Source of the DNA: Siphonodentalium dalli
Lineage: Eukaryota > Mollusca > Scaphopoda > Gadilida > Siphonodentaliidae
Assembly: GCA_032622095.1 (NCBI GenBank)
Contig: CP136068.1
Location: 13,745,729-13,809,728 of the forward strand
Direction of reading: 5' to 3'
DNA: 64,000 nucleotides
Positions within the stretch are counted from its first letter, which is position 1. Each line of letters starts with the position of its first letter. This document shows, one piece after another, positions 47,933 to 59,722 of this stretch. A model generated the notes under the pieces. It saw nothing but the letters and a program-made list of their open reading frames with translations, had not been told where the DNA came from and searched no databases. The position numbers and the translations under genes are program-made.

Positions 47933-48452
47933 TGTTACGGATGGCAGACTAGCCAAAATGCGAAAATACAAATGGTCATTGTCAAATTATTTTTGTACAG
48001 TTTTCAAGCAAATGTATCAAATAAATGTTATATAATATGCATACTAATCCCATAACTCATTTAAGTTATTGTATAGTAACTAGTCCGTGCGTGGCTTGAA
48101 TTTACACCCGCATCATGTGATCATGTGTGCCGTTACCACATCCACTATCCGTCAATTAATTTGATTACATCTTGTACAGGGAAATTCGTAATTTACTCTA
48201 TGGCTCCAGCCATAAATTAAAATTATATCAAATTGTCAACTTTGATTTTAAGATAACCTATTAACCTGGATGTTTACAGAATACATCTTCGACTCAAATT
48301 ACTTATTTTCTATTTATTCAATATTGGATCATTTTTGTACCCCTTTAAACCATTGATTAAACATTCTTTATATGAATTTGTTAGCTGCATTAAGCTAGTT
48401 GACAAAGCTAAAGCACAGCAAACTATAGTCCACACTCATTCTTTCATTTTAG

Positions 48453-48734
48453 ATCCACCACGATTCACCATTTCTTTCCCATCCCCGTACATCATGATCA
48501 GAGGATCGGATGTTAGCTTCTCGTGCAGCGACTACATTACACCAGGGAGTCCAGTCCTAACTGAATACACCTGGACCACACCTAGCATATCCAGAGATAA
48601 TCTCATAAGCAGTGAGCTCTCTGATGGTGGTAGCTATACATGTCTGGCTAAGAATACAATGAAACAGACGACCGGATCTAGCACTACTACCCAGATTGGA
48701 TCAAATACAAACACGATGACAGTGGTAGTTCAGT
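48453..48734 (+). CDS. Ig-like domain exon 3
   Basis: A 94-codon exon (282 bp, same length as exon 2), acceptor TTTTAG at 48452, donor GTGAGT at 48735, phase 1-1. Joined: LQ-Y-PPRFT. Landmarks: VSFSCSDYITPGSP (first Cys plus the loop shared with exon 2), TEYTWTTP (Trp), SDGGSYTCLAKN (second Cys), KNTMKQT, then a Ser/Thr-rich stretch and TMTVVVQ. The open frame can be followed upstream of the acceptor into the intron, so the AG and the match to exon 2 decide the boundary. The last part of this exon is duplicated at 49021-49107. Confidence 0.87.
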
Positions 48735-49020
48735 GTGAGTTGTTTATTATTGCAACAATAGTATACAGTACTATAAATTAAATGTTTATTGTACATGATT
48801 TTGGTATTGGTTTCCTTGATTCTTAGTTATGTTTTGTAATTTTGTAATTTGTTCTTGGCATAGTGTCGATTATCAATGTTTGATTGCGCATCATAATTAG
48901 TGATCATGTTATTGTTGTTGTGGTGTTGTCGTCATGGGTTGAATAAGGATCTTTGGATATAAAATTATTTTTTTAAGTAAACCACCACATAATACAGTAA
49001 GTATATATTAACAATACAAA

Positions 49021-49107
49021 TTAAGAATATGGTGAAACAGATATCCGGATCTAGCGCTAATACCCAGATTGGACCAAATACAAATGCGATGACACTGGAA
49101 GTTCAGT
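49021..49107 (+). pseudogene. Remnant of a duplicated Ig exon (3' end only)
   Basis: AATATGGTGAAACAGATATC through GACACTGGAAGTTCAGT parallels the last ~90 bp of exon 3 (48645-48734), including the donor GTGAGT (49108). The 5' two-thirds with the first Cys and Trp are absent. An in-frame reading is retained over most of it. Upstream is AT-rich with no strong acceptor, so I judge it not expressed as a full domain; use as a mini-exon is possible but unproven. Confidence 0.75.
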
Positions 49108-49765
49108 GTGAGTAACGTCTTTTTTGCAACAAGTGTATCATACAGATTAAGGCTTTATTATACATGATTAATATTGGTGCTATTGACTGATATATATCTG
49201 TGATTCTTATTTCTTTTTGTAGATGTTTCCTTGAAGATTATCAATGTTTTATTGTGCACAATAAATAGTTGGAATGACACACGTGTATGAACTGGTTACA
49301 TGTTTGCATGAGTTTGCTGTGTCACGATGGTAAAATGAAAACTGTAGGTTCAAGTTTTACCTCCCTGCATGACAAACACGTACAATAATGTTAACATGTT
49401 CTCACAACTGTGTTGTTCTATATTTATTGCACTCTCTGAAGAATGTAGTTTGTAACATTCTTAAATTTAGGGCTATATTGCTGTATTTAGTTGAACAAAA
49501 TTGTGATTTATGTAAACATATACTCACCATTTAGAGAAGACATGTTTTGTTAGATGATGTCGACAATGATGTTCAATGTCAACATAATCGGTTTGTATTG
49601 TCCAAGGACAAGACAACTTTTTTATTGAACATTTTGAAATCCTATATCTCGCAAAAATAAACTAATGGGTGCACAGTAACTAGTTAATATGTCAGCGATG
49701 TTGGGTTGTTGTCGCCATGCAAGCATTTGAATCCCGATCTCTGAACATAAATCTGCATTGTTTTT

Positions 49766-50408
49766 TTTATGTGTACCCATACCATAGTATGGTACACATA
49801 GTGTCAACGTCCGGATTGACCACTCGTCGTTCGTCCGTCCGTCGAGCCGTCCGTCTGTCCGTCCGTCTGTCTGTCCGTCTGTAGACACTTTACGTGTAAT
49901 GCGATAACTCAAACATTTTTTACCTGATCAAAACCAAAATTTGTATATGGGGTTTTCAGCCCAAAATACAGATCGAGTTCGAATATGGGTTTGATCCGAC
50001 TTTTTTTTACAGAGTTGTGGCCCTTTTTTTACTTAGAATTCACACATTCTGCCATAACTCAAACATTTTTTACCCATTCCATGTCTTTTAACCTTTTCCA
50101 TTAAATAAATAATTATATTATTTTGATATCTCACATGGCAATTTGCAACAACATGAATAGAACTGCTTACACTATGGTAGTGGTGACAGGCTCTAGAGTT
50201 TAGATGTTATATTAACCCTTCTATATTGACTCATACATTCCAATAATTTGTGTTATTACTGGTTATTATGTACATTTGTCATATACTACTTTAGATCATA
50301 ACAGTATACTCTATAATTCAACATTAAACGATTATGATTCTGATCATAACAATTTATTATCGCCAAGGGATGGGTTAAACATCTGCCGATCGTGATCGGC
50401 CTCTCGTT
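49766..50408 (+). mobile_element. Pearl/Helentron-like element, family A, copy A3
   Basis: Short (643-bp) copy: start TTTATGTGTACCCATACC with hairpin, TCCG/TCTG tract (49832-49880), about 1.3 core monomers, an unrelated 300-bp interior and the terminal GCCGATCGTGATCGGC plus CTCTCGTT. Flanks join to match the paralogous unbroken segment near 51432-51458 (ATTGTTTTCTTCAATAAGC). Confidence 0.75.
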
Positions 50409-50427
50409 CTATAAGCCACCTCATAGT

Positions 50428-50915
50428 TAGGGCTACAATGATACCATAATTACTGTGATTTGAACCTCGTGGTATGATACTTATCGCGATATGTACATGT
50501 ACTGATGTATGTAGCTTTGGTTTTGGATAATTCGTCAATAATTTTAGTTATACCTTTAATATAAATATAAAATGCTGGAATGTACTGACTACAGTGTACC
50601 AATCACCATCCATGTTTTATTTCCACACGTTAAATATAAATCCTAGAATTTCCCAAGCAGTACTTGAATGTACAGATGGTTCTAGAAACAAGCTTCTCAC
50701 GAGTTTCCTCGAGCGATGATTTTAATTAACTAAGTTACCTAACTAAACAAAATCAATATTAGCTACAGTATTTTGTCATATTATGAACTATTAAAATAAA
50801 TAATAACAGACAGTAATACAAAAACCAAACCGAAAACATATCGAAATGAACAGTGAATCATACCATCGGCATGTACCGCGAATCACCGAAACCACGATGT
50901 ATCGTTGCAGCCCTA
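50428..50915. mobile_element. hAT-like MITE with 8-bp target duplication
   Basis: 488 bp with ends TAGGGCTACAATGATACC and GTATCGTTGCAGCCCTA, a TIR start typical of hAT-type elements (TAGGGCTGCAACGAT). The flanks are CTCATAGT (50420-50427) and CTCACAGT (50916-50923), an 8-bp duplication with one change. No transposase. It lies 20 bp beyond the end of A3. Confidence 0.8.
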
Positions 50916-51028
50916 CTCACAGTAGAGTGAGTATACATTACCAAAGCTATGCCACCTTCTGAGTATATGTGTATGCCACTTATGGCAAAGGGGATGTCAG
51001 ATATAATAACCTAACAAACAGGGTGCTC

Positions 51029-51155
51029 AGACACCACACCGGGTCCCCATACTGGCAGCTAAAGACCTGTATGAAGTGTGAGTTGGTAACTGAGCAGACA
51101 CCAGACCGGCTGCCCATACTGGCAGGTAAAGACCTGTCTGAAGTGTCGACTGAGA
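51029..51155. repeat. 67-bp tandem duplication
   Basis: AGACACCACACCGGGTCCCC and CATACTGGCAG at 51029 recur at 51096, each followed by AAAGACCTGTMTGAAGTGT. Two copies, a few mismatches, unusually GC-rich for the region. Confidence 0.75.
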
Positions 51156-51480
51156 AGCGAACTGTTTGCTATCAACAAGTTAACAAAGGAATACAGAATA
51201 GTTAAACTGCCGGTTATTCTGTCTTGATTCATATATATAATTTTTTACACGATATCAGTACAAAACACATGTAATAATGGAAAAGAGGAAAGTAGCTGTG
51301 AAACATATTAAAGATGTGGGAATGTTTTTCCTGGTTCTGGGAATTAATTGAATGGATGCACAATAACTAGTGATTCTGTCAGCGATGTTGTGGTGTTGTC
51401 ATCAATGATTTGAATCCCTATATCGGAACATAAAATATTGTTTTCTTCAATAAGCAGCCTCACAGTACAGTGAGTATACA

Positions 51481-51694
51481 TTAACCCTTTCATGACTAGA
51501 GCTTCATGAAATTTTGCAAAAACTCTGTGCCAATGCATTCTCTTCTATATGCGAGTCTTCCATAGGGAGCCTTTCGTATATAAGAGAATACATTGTCCTA
51601 ACATTATTTACCTTGACCTTGTAAACCAGTGCCATTCTCTTATATATGCAAGGCTCCCTATGCACCAGCGCAGCTCCTGTCATGAAACGGTTAA
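51481..51694. mobile_element. TTAA-bounded MITE (piggyBac-like ends)
   Basis: Starts TTAACCCTTTCATGAC and ends GTCATGAAACGGTTAA, with further inner pairing (CATTCTCTTMTATATGC and CTCCCTATG words). TTAA at both edges and CCCTTT-type ends suggest a piggyBac or other TTAA-specific MITE. Solo TTAACCCTT starts at 44966, 45112, 50214, 61542 and 63485 may be other members. Confidence 0.6.
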
Positions 51695-52455
51695 CACTGC
51701 TATGTCACCGTCTAAGTTTCTTTTAGTAGTTGACTTGTCAATTCAAGCCTGCAAACAACGGGTCGGACACGGTCATTGACTGCGCAAAACACCTAAATGT
51801 CTGGTACAAATCTATTTGCGACTGTCATTTTGACCTGCATCATTTGTGTAACGAGCTTGTTTTTAAAATCGTGCATGTTTTCAAACTGGTAACCCACATG
51901 TGTTTATTTATTTTTGTAATTAATTTTAGCGACTATCAACTTTGCATGCTCGACTGCTCATTCTAATTCGGTGACTTCTGTCCTGCTGTAGATATATACC
52001 ACTGGATGCCACGTGACGCCATTACATACTACATTTGTCAAAACTCAAGAGCCTCCCGAGGTGTGCCAAATGAACAAACTGTTGAGAACAAAATTATTGT
52101 TGAACCACTGGTGGAACACCCATCGTGAGAGATTACATTTTCTCCACTCCCAATAACAAAGAACACACGATGTATGACCTCTATCCTCCATATTTATCAT
52201 ACACAGTCGATAGGAGTTATACAACAATATATATATATATGGACACACAATATATAGTAATTTCGTTCTGGGTGGCATAATAAATCGGAATTCTTGCTAT
52301 TCTCAGTTAACTGAGAATTCTTAATTTAGCTTTTACAAAATGATCACCAACTTCTTCATCAAAAGGATGAAAAAAGTGCCGGCGTTGACAGTAAAAAGAA
52401 AAATGTGTAATATAGTTTTTAATCATTTAAATGCACTTTACATGACTGATTATTA
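51695..52455. other. Intron sequence, nothing recognised
   Basis: Part of the intron between Ig exons 3 and 4. It contains a small (TA)n tract near 52230. No exon-like frame. Confidence 0.5.
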
Positions 52456-53684
52456 CTGTAAATTTCGGTGGATAAGTCGCATGCGTGTATAAGAAGCACC
52501 CCCATTTTTCAACCCCAAATCCTGCCCTTTGCGAAATACCGTTGTATAAGACGCACCCATTTTTAGATGCTGGAATTTCAAAAAAACTGACGGCGACTGC
52601 GTAGTTGTAAGTATTGTAAGTATAAAACGTCCCTGGATTGCCTCCAATCTCTTACTAATTTCTCACTGACACCATACTGTCTTTAGACAGCATGGTTACC
52701 GTTAAGTTCTGCAAACTTAACAACTTCCAACTTAAATCTGGTTTCGTAACTCTGACGTTTGCGCTTAATCCCACGTTTATCCATAACGATCGAAGTATGT
52801 GAATATATATAGAAATTTACAGTATGAGGAAAAACACAAAATATCCTATCATTTATAGGAATATAAAATTGAGACTTGGCTTACTGTTGTTTTAGGATAA
52901 TGGAATCGTTAAATTAGTTGTCGCGAATCATGAATGAAAACGCTTTGGGCTAATAGTGATGCAATGCACTCTTCAGTATTAAGTGTCAAATATACTCAAC
53001 GAGGGATTAAATGTTTGCACCCTAAGCGTACAGCATAAAATAATGTTTATGTAATATAAACAGGAGTTCGCGGCTTCGCACTGAAGCCTCATTAAAATAT
53101 GAGAACACGCTGTCCAGATTTGCATTTGGAGTCAGAGTTTTTATTATGCTCATTCCCGGGCTTTAAATAAACATTTCGATGTGACGTAATCTGGTAGAAG
53201 TTTGCAGCCATGTGCAGCTTGTAAACAGTTTACTATGTTGCAACACTGGAGACAACAAAGCGAGCACACCGCAGTCATTGAATGTGGGTCAATTGTGCAC
53301 GTGTCCAGAATTGTTACACAGTCAGGTCAAGGACGCCCACTGTTCGTGAATTTGCTGCTGTCTGCGGTTGAATTCTCAGACATTAATGCATATAATATGT
53401 TAAATATGTTTTCAACATGTCGGACAGGGAATAAAATAAAGACAAACAGTGAAGATGGGGGTGTATATAAATTTATTTTGTTTATACCGAATTGTATCAT
53501 CTTATCGCATTGGATTTAGTTTGCGTTGGCATTTTGTCCCGTTGTTTACCTGTGATCGCAGTTCATTCCTCAAAATTCGGTTGAAAATATGCCCCTCATT
53601 GACTTACCGGTCTATAAGTCGCAGGAGGATTTTAATAGGGGAAATTGGGTTTAAAAGATGCGACTTATACACCAAAATTTACGG
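52456..53684. mobile_element. TA-flanked TIR element, pogo/Tc1-mariner-like, copy 1
   Basis: The ends CTGTAAATTTCGGTGGATAA and, reversed, CCGTAAATTTTGGTGTATAA (then GTCGCA) form the TIRs, with TA on both sides (52454-52455, 53685-53686). The interior from about 52810 to 53380 matches 60180-60690 of the second element, in the same order (AAATTGAGACT, ACTCAACG.GGGATT, AGGAGTTCGCG, GCACGTGTCCAGAAT). No intact transposase; the 105-codon frame at 53202-53519 is within it. Confidence 0.7.
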
Positions 53685-55137
53685 TATTTGTTGCTTAAGA
53701 AAACTTTCACATTAATATTTCATTGGTTGTTTCCTTACTAAGTGATTGCTTGGCAATTGCCAATTTGACACTGAATTGTCTATCAAGGTTTGATGATCTT
53801 AATCAGGCTGTTCAATACTGAACAAGTATAAGCAAGGTCACAGATGGTAAAACCATAACAGAATGAAATACTACTGACATTATACTGGGGTACAGGGGTT
53901 TTGAAAGTGTAAATGAAGCTTGGTTTACATTTAAAATCCATGACAGGTACTGAACTTGATATGACAGGCACCAATCAGATGGTGGCTGTCATAGTGACAG
54001 ACACACTCAGGGGGATTTTAAGAAATTATTTGCAGGCTTGTGTCAATTAACTGATGGCCCAATTGGGAGCTAAAGAATTCAGTGTCACATTCCTGAAATT
54101 TTGTTTGATTGATTTCTTCAAAGGTAGATACTTTTGAAGAAATCAAAGCGAGGTTATCATTTAAAGTGTATACACTGCATACATTGCTATACAAATGCAT
54201 CCATTTTCAGATAAGTATGAACTAGAATGTTGAATCTTCATGCAAAGTGACAAATCAAAGCAAGCAAATGAGATAGTGCATTGAACCAACATTGAACTGT
54301 ATCTCGTATTACCGATGTTGCTTCAAAACATATACGAGAATTTTGTTAATTGTAATACACACTAACACAGATAAAAATGTCTTTCTCAATATCTTACAAC
54401 TTTAAATTCAAGTTTAACCATTTGGCTGCTATACGTCCATATTCAATATGGACCTAAACTGTCACATCTTGTGGTATATGTCCATCATGAGTATGGACCT
54501 ACTTCAGCACACTTATAGTCGGCTATTATTCACAACTGGAACTCTGATTGTGAAGTAAAGTAACACAGAGACATATATATATATATGAGTATTTATTAGT
54601 CGTGAATAATATACAAGTGGTGTATACAAATGGCGGTAGACTGATGACCCGAGTATCATAGTAGTTGAGCTTCTTTAGATTAGAGACTCGGAGGTGGAAC
54701 CGGGCAAGCATGATATATTGGGGAATTGTAGCTACTTAAATACTATTTGGGTGAATACTTTATGATGTGTTTCGATCGTAATACACATCAGGATTGGTTC
54801 TTCTTCATTCTTCATTGTGTGATAGTCACTTGGAGGTAACATGTGAGGTTCCTGTGATATTTGAGTGTGTGTTCTGCTTATATTAATACTGATAGTTCTG
54901 TGAATCAAGTGGTAGTATAGGGTTATAGGTGGGATTACGTCACAAGATTTTATCTCAACATTTGAAACAGTGTCTGATATTCTATGATTGTGAACGGAGT
55001 CAGTGTTATATGTTTTTGGAATGTTCCCGTTCTATTTTTATTACTGGAAAATGGCCGTAACATCAACGCCTCAGCACTTGACATCATTCTGTATTGAAGA
55101 GTAATTATTAGGGTTCACTCTAAATTCTAATTTGCAG
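53685..55137. other. Intron sequence before Ig exon 4
   Basis: No gene. A short near-duplicate (TATACGTCCATATTCAATATGGACCT-like, 54431-54455, and TATGTCCATCATGAGTATGGACCT-like, 54477-54500) is the only structure noted. Ends with the acceptor TTTGCAG. Confidence 0.5.
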
Positions 55138-55434
55138 ATGCTCCGGAAAAGAGATCAAGTATAAGTTTGTCTGAGAAGTTCACCAAGACTGAGTTATTTG
55201 ATGATCTTAATATCAGCTGTCGAGACTACATGCATGCCAATCCCAGTGGCACTGCATCATGGACAACTCAACAGGGAACAATAAGCTCTGACACTCTGCA
55301 TATCAGTAGGATTACTCGGAATTACACAGGGCAGTTATCATGCATACTGACAAATACAATGACACCAACAAATCATACCCATGGCAGCAGTGTTCCTGGA
55401 AGTCACACAATATACACCACAGTTGATGTTCAAT
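55138..55434 (+). CDS. Ig-like domain exon 4
   Basis: A 99-codon exon (297 bp), acceptor TTTGCAG, donor GTAAGT at 55435, phase 1-1. Joined: VQ-Y-APEKR. Landmarks: LNISCRDYMHANPSG (first Cys), GTASWTTQQ (Trp), ITRNYTGQLSCILTN (second Cys; the usual D of D-x-G is N and the Tyr is Leu), NTMTPTNHTHG shared with exon 2, ending TTVDVQ. A repeat-rich intron follows. It is the most diverged of the subtype shared with exons 2 and 3. Confidence 0.82.
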
Positions 55435-56480
55435 GTAAGTGCTAAGTTTTGTCCTACTATATTTATTACATGTAGGGTATGGCATCCGGGCGGTTGGAAG
55501 TGAAAAGGAATGGTGGAATCAAACTAGTTGATAACTTTATTCCCATGATAATTTTATTGCAATAAAAGTATGGACCTATTGATAATAGATGTTTCCTTGC
55601 CCCCATGGGGTGCAGATGTGTCAAATGTTCTTCTTCTGTGATTGCCACAATACAGTGGACACTTATTATATCCCACACAATGAGTTGTGGGTTGGGGGAT
55701 GTACACTGGAATCAGCTTAGCCGTCTGTACATCCGTCTGAGCTTTTATTCCTACATTTTTTAGTCAATTTTTTTGAAACTTTGCACAGATATTTAGTACC
55801 ATGGGAAACTGTGTACCTACGATTATGAGGTCTGTTTGACTTTTTTGTGTGTAGTTATCATCCTTTTTCGACTTAGAAAATTTTCAATTCAGGGGATATA
55901 CCTTAGTCCCACCTCGGACAGGCCCATCTCTAGTTGTGACCGAGTGACTGAATGATCTGATACTTTATTGCCAGGATTATATGAGTCTCTGTAAAACACT
56001 ACCTTACTCATATTAACATTTGTGCAGTACTATTTTTTGCACACCCATTTGTGTGCAAATTTTAGTCTGAGCGAAAAATAGTGCAACTTCCAAGTTTACC
56101 AGGAATCCCCAGGGAAAATAGAATGGTTATGATATTGAGTTATATATATTCCGAAAGGTAAGTTCAACTGAATGGACAATAATATTGGCTTGCGGGTAGT
56201 CAACCACAACAAGGGTTTATATGTAAAACGATAAATCATGGTACACTTTTCGATAACAATTCTTGTAACAATTACACATATATTTACTGAAAATTCAGGA
56301 AATGTATCCAAATCCACAAATCAGGAGTGAAGCTTTGGTCATAGAGTCAGAGTTAATTACCAAGATTGGTTTGACATGTTAAGTTGTCCCTTCCACCAAA
56401 TTATGCGTACACAATTTGAGGATTGAAAGAGTCATCTATGTTTAATATAACTACCATATATATTATATACCATATATAAA
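55435..56480. other. Intron sequence with a diverged pearl-like fragment
   Basis: Around 55670-55930 it reads CCGTCTGTACATCCGTCTGA, then GAAACTTTGCACAGATATTT and CCTTTTTCGACTTAGAAAATTT, words typical of the core monomers elsewhere, so it is a decayed element of that type. The rest holds no recognised feature. Confidence 0.5.
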
Positions 56481-58135
56481 CTTATTATGCCCCCGACTTA
56501 AAGTCGGCGGGTATATAGTCGACGTCTCCGTCCGTACTTCCGTACGTCCGTACAAACATTTTGCATTATTGTTCAGCAACCGCTGGGCAGATTTAGCTGA
56601 TATTTGGTATGGTGATAGAGCAGCATGGGGGAACAGCTACATGCATAGCGCGGGTTTCTTCCACCCATTTTCACCAGAGTTATGGCCCTTTTTTTACTTA
56701 GAAAATTCAATTTTTCTCTTGTTTTTTTTGGGTTTCCAGATGACAGCGTGAGCTTTGGTGGTACGATTGCAAATCCCGTATTTTTGTGGATCAGTTATAT
56801 GAAAATACATGTCAAGTGCGAATTTGGGTATGATCTGATGATTTTTGCCAGAGTTATGGCCCTTTTTTTCAACTTAGAAAATTTGAATTTTCGCTTGTTT
56901 TTTGGGTTTCCGGATCGCTTGTTTTGTGGTTTTTAGTCAACATTTCTGTACGATATCCGCAGTTTCGTCCATGCTTAATCCAAATTGCTACGGTCGGGGG
57001 CAAATGCCACGCGACAGCGTACCTCTTGTTAATTGTTCCATTATTAAATTGGCACACTTTAATAATACTTTTAGTTGTTTATCAAAAGAATATGCTCACC
57101 AAAATTTCAGGATTTTTGTAGCTATCCACATGGGCTTTCTTTTTCTTACATATCACAGGTGAATGAGTTGAAACACTTTTGTGATTCCCAGCTGTGTGAA
57201 ATATAGCATAAAGTACATATCAGATGCCACAAGAAACGATGTCAAAGCATCTAAATTGCAAAATTTCCCCCCTGGACTACCTACTCGAGCAAAAATAATT
57301 TTGTCTCGCCTGTCTGGCTTTTGGGTTTCAGGATTTTTGATAAAAAACTGGATGTATTATGTTATTGGTCTAGTTGTCGATTCATACCAACAAATGGGTA
57401 GATATGTGGCTATGAGTTATGTGGCTAAAATCAGTTATTTTGTGTCAACAAATTTATATGGCTATTATAGTTGATGGTGATAAAATTTCAGATCATTAAT
57501 CAGAACATGTAGGAATTATATAGCAGAAGTAGAAACTGACAGGTCTGTGATTGGGTGACTGGCCACATACCGAGCACCCCCTGTGGATAGATCATAGATA
57601 TATAATTATACATATATGGACTTTTAAGAGTCTTAAACATTAAGTAGGCCAAGTAGATCATTATTGAGGGTTCATCTGAACTCAGTTACATGGCCACATA
57701 ATGGAAATTATACACATAAATATCCATTTTGCTTATTGATAGACAATTAAGTATCCAAATGTAATACGGACATCTGTCCGTTCATTTGCTTTTTTTCATT
57801 TCCAGATGATAACTTTAGTAAGTCTGAACTGAAATTTGGTATGTGGGTTTACTAGCACAAAATACAGGTAAAGTTCAAAATCTCTTTCCGCCCCGCCAAT
57901 TTTCACCGGGGTTACGTCCCTTTTTGTTGTAATTCGCATTTTAGTTTTTTCATTTCCAGATGAAGACTTTAGTAAGTCTGAACTGAATGGAATGAAATTT
58001 GTTATGTGAGTTTACTAGCCCAAAATACAGGTCAGGTTTGAACTTTGGTTCCACCTGCCAATTTTTGCCTCAGTTATGGTCCATTGTTGAAATTACTACG
58101 GGCATATTTTGCCACACCCTAGCGATTCTCTTGTT
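56481..58135 (+). mobile_element. Pearl-like element, family D
   Basis: Starts TTATTATGCCCCCGACTT with hairpin CCCGACTT/AAGTCGGCGGG, then ATATAGTCGACG and a TCCGTAC microsatellite (56525-56555). Core monomers carry AGTTATGGCCCTTTTT (56678, 56855) and TTCATTTCCAGATGA.GACTTTAGTAA-type phrases (57799, 57952). It ends in hairpin GGCATATTTTGCC and CTCTTGTT at 58135. Same module order as families A-C. The 56569-57474 frames are incidental. Confidence 0.6.
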
Positions 58136-59722
58136 CTTAAGGCACCTCTTACATCCAACCCACTGAATACTTTTGATGTTTCATAATTCATACATTACTG
58201 GTTTGATGGAAACATGCTCCAAAACATATATGAGCTTCTAATTCCAAAATTGTCCGCATTACTCCTGTTGTTTGTTTGTTTGACTTTTTTATTTACAAAT
58301 ATTCACAATTGACAAGAATTTTATCCATGTGTGTTAATATGACCTACATGTTTCATAGTAATTTCTAAAAAGCTTGGCAAAATAAAAATGCTGAAATTCA
58401 GCTTAAAGGTTTAAAGGTGACATTTAACAGTGTTCATCATGTGGCTAAAATGAATTTCATTGGTCGCCAGTTTGGTCACCAATCACATCCAGCAAGCATG
58501 ATATTTTAACAAACCGCCGATATGCGTTGTCAAAGTTTCAGCGTTTTGAGATATATTTCCCATTTGAGTGAAATTGTCATGACTTTTCTCCCCATAGTTT
58601 GTGATGTCACGGATTGACAATATGATGTAGACCAAATGGCCTGTCTCTAAAATCCAATAATATCTACCCCAAAAAATGAAGTTAACGCATTGTTCGTGCA
58701 TGATATGTCCAAGTTTCAAATATATGCATTATTTCACTCAATCAATCCCCAAAAATAAAACCTAAAATACAAACTCTGACTCAACTAATTTAGTATTAAA
58801 AAGCTCAATTTCATAGGTCTTCGATTAATATTTGTCTACATGCTCATCCTTCAACTGCTGTTCTCTGATTTTGGGAAATGTCCATCTGAATGAAAAAGCT
58901 TGTTCTCCTAGTGAAATTGAGTTAATTAAGATGGCAGTTTAATAATCCATGTTCCCACACTTCTCAGTAAAAGAGTGTTTTCAATGGAACCACCGTACCA
59001 AGCTTGATATATACTTTTATTGTGGTCGCACGATTCAACATGAATTATGTGTCTGCCGAAATGTTTTGAGAAAATGAAAATAAATAATAAAAGTTCTACC
59101 CAATTTGATCTTTGTTTTCTTCAACAAACAAACAAGTGGTATTATAATATTTTATACATTCCTGCACGAAGCCTTATTTACATAGAATGTGTCTCAAATG
59201 ATCACTGAACATTTTGAAGTAGCCGCCAATAATTCATTGTGAAATGAAAATAGACAATCTAACTGCGATAATGTAGTAATTCTAGGGTGCATGTGATTAA
59301 TGTTCAGTAAAATTGTCAATTTGTCACCGTGTATGTTTCTAAGGATCCTGTAAAACACGTGGTTGAATTGTCACCGTGTGTGTTTCTGTAAAACACGTGG
59401 TTGAATTGTCACCGTGCGTGTTTCTGTAAAACACTTGGTCATGATGATGTAAACAGTGCAAATCTTAGTAAATAAACACACATCACTAATTTGACCATTA
59501 CATGATTACAATGGAGGTCAAATGATTGCTACTATTGTAGGTCAAATGAACAACCAATATGATTACTAGCACATGACCTGCCTACTGGTGAAAGTATAAA
59601 TTTTATTTTTATTGATATAAAACCTCCGAGACAGTCATGGGCAGACCACTGATTTTACCTCTGGGAGCGTAAACACCCAATGCCAAAATAAGCAATAGTT
59701 CTGTTTGTTTAATTATTGGCTA
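58136..59722. other. Intron sequence, no gene
   Basis: No exon-like frame. Its one feature is a small tandem repeat at 59322-59445, listed next. Confidence 0.5.
59322..59445. repeat. 38-bp tandem repeat, about three copies
   Basis: GAATTGTCACCGTGTGTGTT-type units begin at about 59320, 59365 and 59403; the last two are exactly 38 bp apart. Each unit contains CACGTG or CACTTG and TTCTGTAAAACAC. Confidence 0.8.

Larger units (their letters stand above)
32056..48452. other. 16.4-kb intron between Ig exons 2 and 3
   Basis: Almost wholly mobile elements and their remains, listed separately. No further Ig exon was found in either strand. 32056-33060 and 34980-35790 show nothing recognisable; 33100-33330 is a diverged family B fragment (TCAAGAACCATC, CATAACTATTT). 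Confidence 0.6.
48735..51480. repeat. Duplicated intron segments after Ig exon 3
   Basis: The sequence after exon 3 (48735-48960) is repeated after the exon remnant (49108-49290), for example TTATCAATGTTTRATTG at 48872 and 49239. A further paralogous stretch occurs at about 49660-49760 and 51340-51485 (GTCAGCGATGTTG, TTTGAATCCC, AACATAAA, CACAGTA.AGTGAGTATACATTA). Two insertions (A3 and the hAT MITE) broke one copy, and the other shows the unbroken order. Confidence 0.65.

Noticed and set aside
56569-57474. Several overlapping plus-strand frames as exons
   Set aside because: They lie in family D core monomers, overlap each other in different frames and lack splice signals or domains.
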